Source of the DNA: Flavobacteriales bacterium
GTDB lineage: Bacteria > Bacteroidota > Bacteroidia > Flavobacteriales_F > PHOS-HE28
Assembly: GCA_016703105.1 (NCBI GenBank)
Contig: JADJCS010000017.1
Coordinates: 174,645-238,644, forward strand
Direction: 5' to 3'
Length of the DNA stretch: 64,000 nucleotides
The notes below the pieces were generated by a model, which saw only the letters and a list, made by a program, of their open reading frames with translations, did no database searches and had not been told where the DNA came from. Position 1 is the stretch's first letter, and each line of letters starts with the position of its first letter. Positions 49,801-59,189 of the stretch are shown one piece after another. The position numbers and the translations under genes are program-made.

Positions 49801-52302
49801 GTAGGGGCGATTGTAGAGCGGGCCAGGAGTAATGCTGGTGTCGGCCGTTACGATGATGCGATGGTCGTTTCCGATGTCGGAATCGTTCTGGTATCCGTAG
49901 GGACTCGTCTCATGGAAAGCGAGGTTGTTCGTATAGTTCGGCCCACGGCCATAGGCCACCACCGTGTACCAGCCTGCGGGCATTGGGTTGCACTCCGAAG
50001 CGAAGAAGTACCCCACACAATTGGTGTCCACCACGTTGGCGCTCAGGGTGCCCAGACCCAAGGAACCACGCCCGCTGAAGATGCGGAAGCCAGCAGCCTC
50101 GTGCCAGGGATAGTTCTCGAACGAGACCCACAACTCCGCTGGTTGGCTCAAGTAGAACTCACGGTACACCGCTTTGGGTGCGCAGGGATCGAAACCCGCG
50201 ATGGTCACCGCATTGTCCGTGCAGGTGAAGCGGTCGTACTGTGAAGTGAGTGGAGGCCGTTGGCGATCACATCGCCCATGTTCTCCGGAGCGGCAGGGTT
50301 GAAGAATTGGTTGTCCAGCTTTCGGAATCGGTAGGTAGGCCGGGTCTCCTGGCCGATCAAGATCGAATCGCCGAACTGTGCATGGGTATAGACACCGGGG
50401 GTATGACAGCCCTCATAGGTCACCGTCCAAGACCCGGACTGGTCCAACGTGGTGTACATGCCGCAACCGGTCTCCGGCGTAAGGCCCGTGAACTGCTGTG
50501 GCCAGGCGAAGGTGTTCTGTGCAGTGGCCTCGGCTTGCGCGTTGCCCTCGAACAACATGGCCGAGGATTGGTGCCATGTTCCTAGGAGGTTGAAATAGTA
50601 GCTGGAGGTGAAGGCTTCGATGATCGTCTGTCCGCTATCCGGCACCGCATCCCCATCGGCATCGCCCACGCGGAACTGGCGGTAGATGGCTTTGGTCTCG
50701 TCCGGGTTGCAGGTGAACGTGTCCGGCAAGGGTGAGTTGGCGCAACTGAAGGTGTCCGGCGTGCTGGTGTAGAGCACGTCGTCCAGCAGCGGCGCGAGGC
50801 CGATCATGGATTCCGCGGCCGCGGCGTTGTTCAGGCCGAACAAAGTGTTGGGCAGTGAAGTGGCGGTGATGCTCAGGTCCACCGGGAAACCCAGCATGTT
50901 GCTCCAGTAGTAGTCCAGGTTCAGCGAATCCACATTGCCGATCACTTGCACCGTGTAGTTGCCAGCAGCCAGGCAACTATAACTCATCAGTTCCCCGATT
51001 CGGCCAGCATGTCCGTGCCCAACGCGATGGAGCCACATGCCCCGGTAACGCCTTCACCGAACAAGCGCATCTGCACTGGTGGGGTAGCGGTGTATATGTT
51101 GTTCGCATCGATCACCACGTTCGCTGCGGAGGCGAGCGAAAAGGTGAAGTAGCAGCCCAGGGGATAAGCGTCCGTGGAGCCCGTAGTGGTGTGCGGGCAC
51201 TGTATTGAGCGTGCCGCACGCGTTGTTCGTTAGATAAGCATTGCACGCCAATACATCGCTCTGGGTGCTGGTGGCCCCAAGCGAGCTGGGCACGATCATG
51301 CCGAACTGGTTAGGCGCGGTCACCTCTGCCGTGGTGGGTTGCACGGCATTGGTAAAGGGCGAGGTCTTGGCGGTAATGGAGTAACCGTCCGCGCCTACAA
51401 AAGCCTGATCGTACAGGATGTGTAAGGTGTACGTGGTGTTCGGCAGCAATTCGTTGCACAGGAAGGGGTAGATGTTCCCTCCACCGTAAGCACAGGTGAG
51501 GATCGGAGTGAGGGCTCCGATGGCTGTCATCGCGATATCGCCTTGGAACAGATCGAAATAGGAAGCCGCCCAGCCGGTGCGGATCAAGAGCCATTGAAGA
51601 TCCGCAGGTGTGGTGAAGGTCACCACGCCGATTGCGTCAATTGGGGTTGGGCAGCACAGACCTCCGCTGGAAGTTCCATACCGAAGCACTGGATGTCCAG
51701 TGCGGCAGGAACAGCCGTGAAGTCGGGCAGCACCCCCAGGTCCATCGGCGTGGCCATGAAGTCGTAGGGAGCGTTCCCGGCCGGAGCTTGCACGGTGACG
51801 GCCAGAGACCGTTCCACCCACGGTCACCGTACCGTTGGCCGTTACCTGGATCATGAACTCGCCAGGGGGCAAGCAACCGATCTGCGTCGAAGAACCGGCC
51901 GACTGCATCGGCGTGAAGGCCGACGCCTGCATTTCGGGAACCCGGGCATGCATGCGCCCGCGGTGGCTACGCGGTAGCAGGTGAACCCCACGTCGCTATT
52001 GTTGCCGATGCCGACCGTGTTCAACTGTAGGTTCACGAAACGTGCGGTAGGAAGGCTAAGCGAATACCAGATCGACTTGGCGGAGAGCAGGGGCGCATAG
52101 GCGAAAAACTCCCCGGCTGAACCGTGGCGGTACTAATGGGGAAGGCTGCGGTATTGAAGGTGCCGGTGCCATACCCCGCCAAGGGAATAGGTATCGGCAG
52201 CGCCCCGGCACAATTGTCCTGGGCGGCCACATGCTTGCCCGACACCAGAAGGAGCATGGCGGCGACCAGAATGTTGGGCAGAAGGGAGGAGAATTGTTTC
52301 AT
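43860..52302 (-). CDS. giant T9SS type B (gliding-motility-associated) repeat protein, frame broken many times
   Basis: About 2800 residues once breaks are ignored. Signal peptide at ATG 52302 (ILVAAMLLLVSGKHVAAQ). The N-terminal half has large beta domains with repeated joints such as KAIYRQFRVGDADGD and KAVYREFYLSQPAELW, then a PKD domain (FDWDFGYGGLTSTD) near 47.7 kb and Ig-like strands. Seven 104-residue repeats follow, each with CSGQSYTLPGGG ... NGCDSVITTTLTV and FLPDGSPAPGP. The end is a type B sorting domain (HVPNAFTPDGDRINDGFLPV ... FDRWGQVIFETTD). Breaks were seen near 46.06-46.27, 48.895, 49.32, 49.785, 50.24, 51.0, 51.195, 51.65, 51.815, 51.945 and 52.11 kb; each is one or a few bases, so errors are likely. 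Probably an adhesin or gliding-surface protein. Confidence 0.82.
44430..46625 (-). repeat. seven tandem 312-bp (104-codon) repeats
   Basis: The sequence GTCCCGGCGCTGGTGATCC recurs at 44621, 44933, 45245, 45557, 45869, 46252 and 46565. The spacing is exactly 312 bp four times, then 383 (312 plus a 71-bp G-rich insert) and 313. Each unit encodes two 50-residue halves (TICSGQSYTLPGGG and FLPDGSPAPGP halves). Units are nearly identical, with two alternating variants in the middle (ILVVQICTGASY and LVLAQICTGATY types), consistent with recent expansion. Confidence 0.9.
46063..46138. other. G-rich junk insert inside a repeat unit (probable assembly artefact)
   Basis: A run of Gs with scattered C triplets interrupts the motif GTAGCTCTGG/CCGCTGCAG, and the unit to its right is also damaged for about 30 bp (46156-46170). 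Removing 71 bp restores the 312-bp spacing. Nothing like it occurs in the six other units. Confidence 0.85.
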
Positions 52303-52734
52303 TGCGGCGCGATCTCTGTGCGGATCGAAATTGCCTGACCTTCCGGCGGAACGAAGCCGGAGCGCGTAAGTGGTGCTGCCGATCGAGCAAGTGGCGGCAA
52401 TGCCCGGAGGTCGCCCGTATAAGTGGGAGCGGGCAGGCTATTAAGAGCGGTCCGACCAGCCCATGCCCCATTGGCTAGGTCTACATAGTGGAGATGGCTG
52501 GGTGCGTTTCGGGACATCGACCGAGGTTGCTGGAACGGCGATGTGAAGGAACTATGGAGGACGCTGCGGTACAATACCAACTACCCTGTATACGGGCGTT
52601 TTTCACCTGTTCGGAGCCCTGCGGAAGATGTATTGATCACGCCGCAACGCGGAGGTAATACCATTTCGCATTGCGGATCGGCCAACGCTGTGGTACGCAG
52701 ATGGTACACCTCGCGGAGCTCCTGTCCCAGCCGT
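52303..52734 (-). promoter_or_regulatory. 432-bp leader region of the giant gene
   Basis: No gene is supported on either strand. The minus strand has AATTTCG about 25 bp before ATG 52302 as a possible -7 element. The spacing to the response-regulator stop at 52735 suggests that the giant gene has its own promoter. Confidence 0.35.
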
Positions 52735-53214
52735 TCACACCAAGCCCAACCGCTGCGCCACATGCACCAGATCGCTCATCTTGGTGGTGCCCAGCTTCTG
52801 GTTGATGTTCTTGCGGTGCGTTTCCACGGTGCGCAGGGTGATGCCCAGGTGGTCCACCATCTGCGCGTTGCTGTAGCCGCTGGTGATGGCACGCAGTACC
52901 TCGATCTCGCGCGGCGTGAGCCGCCCGGCAGGATCATCGTTGTGGGTGGACGGCTCCGGTACATGCGCTGGGAACCAGGCTCCGTTCCGCACTACGCAGC
53001 GCAGCGCAGCACATCCCTCAGTTCCTGCGCTCCGGTGTTCTTCACCAGGTAACCCTGGAAGCCAGCAGCCTTCACCTGTCGGACCAGTGCCGGGCTGTTG
53101 TGCATGGTCAGGATCGCGATGTGCATTTCAGGTCGTTCCGCCTTCAAGGTGCGGCCCACCTCCAAACCGTTGGGGCCGGGCATGTATGTCCAGCAGCGCA
53201 AGATACCGTCCATG
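52735..53214 (-). CDS. LuxR-type response regulator, N-terminus missing, frame-disrupted
   Basis: The receiver half begins abruptly at LALLDI, whose Asp is the phospho-acceptor, shifts by one base, and goes on YMPGPNGLEVGRTLKAERPE, IAILTMHNSP and GFQGYLVKNTG. A second shift near 52990 leads to a LuxR HTH: LTPREIEVLRAITSGYSNAQ and TVETHRKNINQKLG. The first 50 or so receiver residues are absent; the coding sequence runs straight into the membrane domain of 53202-53711. The natural partner would be a histidine kinase just upstream, whose catalytic part is also missing. Confidence 0.7.
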
Positions 53215-53711
53215 AAGGTGAAGAGCAGCAACAGGTTCATGCCCATGGAGAGCAGGCGCGTTTGTTCTACCATGAGGGGCGTGAGCGCCGGGTTGGCGAA
53301 CCAGGTGTAACTGGTGATCTCCCGGACCACGATGCTCACCACTGGGAAGATCATGAAGAAGCCCAGCTTGATCCTCTCGCGGAAGTCGATGAGGAAGAAG
53401 GTCATGAGGATGAGCGTGTAGAGGAAGAGGAAGATGAGGCCGCGCTCGCCATAGTAGGAGGCATTGAAAAAGAGCCAGACGTTCAGGGCTATGAGCAAGA
53501 TCACGGCGGTGGAACGCTGATCGCCCCGCAGCACATATCGGATGTGCAGCCAGGTGAAGAACGGTACCGCGACCAGATCGATGCCGATCATCAATGGGTC
53601 GCCGATCACCAACAGGTCGTTCAGAAAGAAGGCGATGTTGGCGACCAGATTGAGCAACGTGAACCGTCCGGTCAGCCGGTGGCGGCGCAACACATCCGGC
53701 GCGAGGGCCAT
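53202..53711 (-). CDS. six-helix membrane sensor domain, truncated and fused to the response regulator
   Basis: Six hydrophobic helices: FTLLNLVANIAFFLNDLLVI, LMIGIDLVAVPFFTWLHIRY, TAVILLIALNVWLFFN, GLIFLFLYTLILMTFFLIDF, KLGFFMIFPVVSIVV and LLSMGMNLLLLFTFMDG. This resembles the input domain of multi-pass Bacteroidota histidine kinases, but no kinase domain follows: after FMDG the sequence enters a receiver beta-strand. Start is uncertain: ATG 53711, or a GTG about 45 bp upstream with an AAGGG-like ribosome-binding site. The stretch from there to 54043 has no clear protein. Confidence 0.55.
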
Positions 53712-54043
53712 ATCGAGCGGCGGCTCGGAGATGCGCTGCAGGAACGAGCGCTTCACCACCCCTTCAACGGTTGACCTGGCGGCCGGATCGAGGGCCTGGA
53801 TCGTGGTCAACCGCTGGAGCCGGTTGCCGAAATATAGAGGTGGAACATTAGCGGCGTGCGACACTGTTACCGCCTGCACCGAGAGGTGTGAGACCGTGTG
53901 TTCAGGTAGATCAGGGACAACGCACGCGCCTAGGCATCGTGGACGCACCGGTGTGAAGTGTGACGCGGAGCGGTATGAGGCATGCAAGGCGATGCCGGGC
54001 GCTTTGGTCACCACGTGCGATGTACTTGTGGGCGGTCTTGCGC

Positions 54044-56210
54044 TCACGCGTTCACGATCAATGGCATGTTCACCTCCACCCGGGTTCCTTGGGTCAGATC
54101 GACATACTGAAAGCCAGCGGTGCCACCATGCTGTTTCTGCACCAGGTCCAGGCGGCTGCGGGTGATGGCGGTGCCGAGCGAGGTCTTCTTGGTGGGAGCG
54201 TTCTCCGGCCCTCCGACCTTGGGCGCGTGGCGGCCGGCCCCATCGTCCTCAATGGTCCAGAGCAACTGTTTTCCATGCTGCTTCACCGAAAGTGTGATGT
54301 GGCCCTTGCCTTCTTTCCGGCCATGCCGTGCCAGATGGCGTTCTCCACGAAGGGCTGCACTACAAGCGGCGGCACGCATGACCTCCGCAGGGTCCAGCGA
54401 AGGGTCCAGGTTGATGGTGAAGTCGAACTTCTCGTGCGAGCGTTTGCGCTCCAGTTCCATGTAGCCGCGCAGGGTGTCCAGGTCGTCCTGTAGCGGCACT
54501 TCGCTGTGGCGGCTGTTCTCAGCACACTGCGCATCACGCGGGCGAATTTGGTGAGGTAGCTGCTCGCGCTTTCCTGGTCGTTCTGTTGCACGTATGCGTT
54601 GATGGAGTTGAGCGCGTTGAAGATGAAGTGCGGGTTCATCTGGCTGCGCAGGGCCTGTGTCTCCAAGGTCGCGGCCTCTTTCTCGAAACGGGCCTTTCGA
54701 CGTTTGCGATCCGCATGGAACCAAAGGCCACCACCCAGAAGCACCAAAGCCGCTCCGCCACCTGTTGCCAGAGAACGAGTTTCGGCCAAATGTTGCTGGT
54801 CCCTTACGTGTACGAGTTCCGCAGCGTGCCGCAGGCTGTCCGCGAGCGTTTCTTTCTCATAGGTGTATTGGAATTCCCGTTCCAACAGCATGCGCTGATC
54901 CTCGGATGACGCGAGACTGTCCTTCGCGGCCATGTGCAGTTCCAGCATGAGCAGGGCCTGTTCCGTATTCCTCAGAGCCTTGTGCGATGTATGCAACAAA
55001 AGAGGTCACGTTGCGGGCTTCGGTGAGGTACCCAAAACGCTGCGCGAGACCCAGGGCGCGCGTACCGTAGACAACGGCTGTGGCGTGATCGTCCTGCAGG
55101 TTGAACACAGATGTAAGCCCGACCAGCGTGTTGGTCAGCGCCCTCCTGGTCTCCTGTGATGTCGAGCTTTGATAGACATTCCAGGTAGAGTTCCTGTGCA
55201 TGGACGAGGTCGCCCGCATCGCGACTGACCTCCGCAAGGTTGTGCAAGCTGTTTATCTCTCCGGGAAGGTCCTTTATTTCGCGACGTATGGCCAAGGCTT
55301 GCGTATCGAAGGTCGAGGCCTTGGTGTGGTCGCCATTTCGCGAACAGAGCACACCGAGATTGTTCAAAGCATCGGCTTCAGCGCGTCGGTCGCTGATGCT
55401 GCGGGCCACCTCAAGGCCCGCTCGAAATAACCTCGGGCAATGTCGAACTCCTGGTGCTCGAGATGTATATGGCCGAGGTTGCCGCAAGTAGCACCTACTC
55501 CTTGCATGTCGTTCAATTCTTCCATGATCGCCAATGACCTGTAATAGTTGTCGATGGCCCTGCGATGGTCACCCCGCAGTTGATGTACAATGCCCAGCTT
55601 TCCCAACATTGCGGCCATGCCGTTCTTTTCCTGCGCCGCCTCATGCATAACCAGGGGTGGCTTGCCAATGCTTGAGCGCGCTCTCCAGGATCCCCCGCAT
55701 ATAGGCCGACAAGCCCCGGTCATCCGCTATCCTGGACGCCATTTCCCGATCGTGCATCCCGCCATCGCGTGTTCGGCACTGTCCAGGTAGATGTCCGCAC
55801 TATCCATCGAACCCTGCTCACGGTGGCATGTGGCGATCCCTTGCAGGCTCTTGGCCATTCCCGGTTGGTGGTCGATCCGACGGTTCAGTTCATGCGCTCG
55901 CCGGTATGCCGGATAGCCACCGCGTAATTGTTCATGAGCTTGTTGGCGGCCGCGAGCAACAGCGTCGCCTTCGCCTGGTGTCGCTCGCTACCGGTCCGGT
56001 TCGCAAGATCCAGCAGCTCCGTCGCCAACGTGGCCGCCGTGTCAGGTCGGTTGCGCAAGTAGTGCTCCTGGATGAGGACGATCATCGCGTTGCATCTGGA
56101 GGTATCAGCTCGTTCCTCATCCTGCCAGACGAGCCACAGCGGATCGATAGGCTGGGATCGGGCAAGGGTGAAAGCACGGAGAGAAGAACGGTGGGCAATA
56201 GATAGCGCAT
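54044..56210 (-). CDS. second TPR-containing LytS-type histidine kinase, frame broken many times
   Basis: A paralogue of 41870-43855, about 720 residues if frames are joined. ATG 56210 gives a signal peptide (YLLPTVLLSVLSPLP). TPR repeats read in successive frames: NYYRSLAIMEELNDMQGVGA, EADALNNLGVLCSRNGDHTK, EINSLHNLAEVSRDAGDL. Then come a membrane helix (LATGGGAALVLLGGGLWF), SQMNPHFIFNALNSINAYVQ and TIEDDGAGRHAPKVGGPEN. Breaks lie near 56.15, 55.7, 55.43, 55.15, 54.985, 54.52, 54.38 and 54.305 kb. The catalytic core is nearly identical to the first kinase at the DNA level, suggesting recent duplication or conversion. Either error-rich sequence or a decaying gene. Confidence 0.75.
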
Positions 56211-56423
56211 GTCCTTTGCGGTTGTGGTCAAGGTAGCAAGAACATGGCCCTATGATGGGTGGCGTCCCGTTCGATCGAAGACCTGACCATCGGCTTGATA
56301 AAAGGAGACAGGGGCAGCATTCACCCGCTACCGGTCGCCCTTGCTGCTGCCACTGCGCGTTCCGCACCGCCGTGGGCAAGCCGCTTCCGATGTTCGAATT
56401 GTCGATCCCGCGACGGATCGACC
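56211..56423. other. intergenic region with duplicated flank
   Basis: The part from about 56360 resembles the DNA just beyond vapC at 25485-25550 (CGATGTTCGAATTGTCGAT in both), so the second toxin-antitoxin block was copied with its downstream flank. No gene is seen. Confidence 0.5.
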
Positions 56424-56675
56424 TGTGGGAAGTTGAACGCGTTGATCGGGGTGAAGTGTGGCTGGGTCAGGGTGAGCTGCTCACGTAGTTCTTCGCCGTA
56501 ATGGGGTTGTCCTTCCAAATGTCCTCCAACCCGGCGAAGGATCTTTCTCCCGCCTGGCCTCGCGCTCCACGAGTTCCGCTACGAGCGCTGAGATGCTCTT
56601 CTTGCGCCGACGGCTCAAGGCTGCAGCGGTGCGCTTGAAGCGGGGTGGAACCGAGAGCGTGAGCTTGGTGGTCAT
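56424..56675 (-). pseudogene. decayed VapBC copy: antitoxin fused to the toxin's C-terminal tail
   Basis: The antitoxin N-terminus (ATG 56675; TTKLTLSVPPRFKRTAAALS, KKSISALVAELVEREARREK) is nearly identical to 25909-26127. After KDP one base is lost; the restored frame reads FAGLEDIWKDNPIT, then EELREQ, and passes directly into LTLTQPHFTPINAFNF, which corresponds to the toxin end LLTLNKKHFKPIKGL. About 330 bp covering the antitoxin end and the first 105 toxin residues have therefore been deleted. No active nuclease can be made, though the DNA-binding part may survive. Confidence 0.8.
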
Positions 56676-56710
56676 AGGATCACGTAATGAGTTGTCAAGA
56701 TACGTAATGG
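56676..56710 (-). promoter_or_regulatory. second copy of the ACGTAA operator
   Basis: ACGTAA at 56682-56687 and 56702-56707, again 20 bp apart, around TATCTTGA on the minus strand. It is kept although the toxin is gone. Confidence 0.5.
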
Positions 56711-56758
56711 AGTAAGGGGTAGAAGACAAGGATGCGTTCTCCGCACCTCCGTGTGAGC

Positions 56759-56778
56759 ATGATCGGCAATGACCGATC
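56759..56778. repeat. inverted repeat, second copy
   Basis: TGATCGG, loop CAATGA, CCGATCA; the counterpart of 26220-26240 in the duplicated block. Confidence 0.5.
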
Positions 56779-56804
56779 AAAGTCGCTATGTGTGAGAAGG
56801 TGCG

Positions 56805-57053
56805 TTACGGCAACTGCGCGTTCCTTGTCGCCGTGGGCACACTGCCCCCGATGTTCTGCAACAGGATATCGCGGTCGTTCGCGCTGCCGGCGTACTTCAC
56901 TTGGCCGTTCATGTTGATGTCCTCCCTGCGGTACTGGCCGCTTAATGTGTTCGTTGGCACAAGCCTCCAATAGCGGTAAGTATGGGATGGCGATCGTTGC
57001 TGGAGCCTGCGTACTTAAGCTGTTTGTTGAAGTTGACATCACCCGCCCAGAGG
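56805..57053 (-). repeat. tail-module repeat, copy 6
   Basis: This copy shares with copy 3 not only the coding end but also about 75 bp of downstream flank (GTGTGAGCATGATCGG ... TGTGTGAGAAGGTGCG), which links it to the duplicated VapBC block. A small deletion near 56963 breaks the frame. Confidence 0.8.
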
Positions 57054-59175
57054 GCTTGCACACTACCGACCGCCTTTCTTGCCGCGGTGCCATGCACGGT
57101 TGTTCCAGCTGCACTGAAGTCGATGCGTAGTAGGTGTTGTGTTCAATGGCAACTCACCAGCGGTCATCACACCCAAGTGATTACGGTGGCGGAGCGCTAC
57201 ATGGTAATTCCCCGGTTCCGCCGTCATCACCACGGCGGAACTACCATCCAGGTCCACCACATCCCCATCGCGTTGGATAAGCGCACTGCGGCTGGCCACG
57301 ATCAATGCAGGGTTGTCCGCATCGCGTAGTTCCACCAGCACCCAATCCACGATCCGGTCGGGTGGTGATGGCACATTGCCAAAAACCGAAGCGTTCACGG
57401 TTTTCTCCTCCACCTAACACGAAGGTGTAACCCAATGCAGAATACGGTTCGGAGGTGGGCAACAGACCTTGTATGCGCAGGTCGTCCTTCATACGACCGT
57501 CGGCAATGACATACGGACCTTCCAAAACACCTTTCAACGCCACCTGCAAGCTCAGTGGCATCATGTAGACATCGGACACATCTCCCCGACCTACCACCTG
57601 CGAAGATGCTGGATGCGATTGGGTGTGCTCACGAAAGTCCGCGACATCGCCGCGTCCATTCCCACCGGAGAAGATGTTCGATGCGATGGGTTCGCTCATG
57701 AAAGGTCCGCCACATCGCCACGCCCGTATCCCACCACTGAAGATGCTGGATGCGATGGGTGCGCTCACGAAAGATCGCCACATCACCACGTCCGTTACCA
57801 CCGGAGAAGATGCTGGATGCGATCGGTGCGCTCACAAAGAGGTCCGCCGCATCGCCGCGACCGCTGCCGCCGTTGAATATGTCGGCCGTGATCGGCGGGG
57901 TCACATAGGCGGAGCTGACGTCCCCACGACCCGCACCGCCAGCGAACATGGGTGTGTACACCGCGAAGTCGACATTCACGTGCGCCTGGTCACTGGCTGG
58001 TCCGCACGGGCCGCTCGCATCGGGGTCATCAGTGGTCCAGGTAAGCGTGACCGCGAACCCGATCTCCGCCATGGTGGGCGTGTAGGTGGTGCTGGCACTG
58101 GCCGCATCAGCAAGAACACCCTGCCCGCCACTCCAACTGCCGGGTCCGCTGCTGCTCGCGCTGATGGCAATCGGTGCGGCTTCCACCGATGTGTATGGAC
58201 CACCGGCATCGGCCAAAGCGGCCGGGCTGATCACCACATCGGCTGTGGTTTGCGCTCCTGGGCAGCCGCTGACAGCGGCGATGGTGTACGTGACCGTGCC
58301 GGAACCGCTGCTGTTCAAGGTGATCGCACCGGTGTTCGGATCGATGGTCATTCCGCCTGCGGTGTAGACCCCACCACCTGTTCCCATCAGCGTTGGCTCC
58401 GCGATCCCCGCATCGCTGCAATAAGCGATCATCATAGCTGAAACTCGCGCTTGGCGGTATGCACGTTCCATCGATGCTGATGTTGTCCACCGCGATGCTC
58501 GGACGGGAACCTGTCCCGCTTACATCCCGTGCCACCCAGCGCAGTTGAACGATGGGTTGATCGTTGCAAGCCGGTGGGAGCGTTGTACTGAAGGGCAGAA
58601 GGTTCTGTGGTGTGGTTACGGCTGTTGTCTGGCTGATGGTGTTCGTCTGGTATACGAGGTCCGGCAGTGTGATGAAATTGCCTGTTGTGCCGATACGGTA
58701 CTGCAATGTTGCTTCGTTGATCCGCGTGCTTGGGGGTGCGGTCACATAAGGGTTGCGGATGGTCATGATGTCATAACCCATCTGGATGTTCTCACGCGAA
58801 CTTGTATTGATCGATAACACGATGGACGCGTTCACCGAACCGGAATTCAGGAAACCCGGTTTACCGTTGTAGTTGTGAACGCCCCCCGTATTGGTGGCAG
58901 CGGTGCTTGATGCGAGCAGCGTCAAGTTGGCCGTAGGGGGAAGCTCTTCGTAGCTCACTATCGCTATGTTCCCGATGCGCCAGCCTTGCCACCCTGCGGG
59001 AAGCGTGGAGCTGTTGTGCGCCACCGAAGTGAAGTCCTGCGCATAGGGGAAGGTCCTGCGGTGCGGGGTTCGTCTGCGACCAGGCAGTGATCGCGCTCAC
59101 AAGCATGAGCACCGACACCAGCGTCCGGTGCAACACGTTGTACTGGCTTCCCTTGGTAGTTGCTGTGCTGCTCAT
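56805..59175 (-). CDS. GRGD-repeat protein with NAQLP-ending module, larger paralogue, frame-disrupted
   Basis: About 790 residues across several frames. ATG 59175 starts 14 bp after the FGE-fold gene stop, with signal peptide TLVSVLMLVSAITAWSQ. A beta domain follows (GWRIGNIAIVSYEELPPTA ... NIQMGYDIMTIRNPY), a bacterial Ig-like region (GGVYTAGGMTIDPNTGAITL), then about six GG(N/S/A)GRGD repeats (57590-57960) and the shared C-terminal module. The gene ends ...RNAQLP at 56805. Breaks lie near 58.98, 58.43, 57.77, 57.70, 57.62, 57.405, 57.13 and 56.96 kb. Layout and partner match the 22642-23699 gene. Confidence 0.75.
57590..57960 (-). repeat. GGNGRGD peptide repeats
   Basis: Units of about 60-69 bp encode (V)SAPIASSIFSGGNGRGDV-type peptides: MFAGGAGRGD, IFNGGSGRGD, IFSGGNGRGD (several) and a final VVGRGD. 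A shorter array of three units lies at 23420-23580 in the paralogous gene. Confidence 0.8.
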
Positions 59176-59189
59176 GTGCGCGTTGGGGA

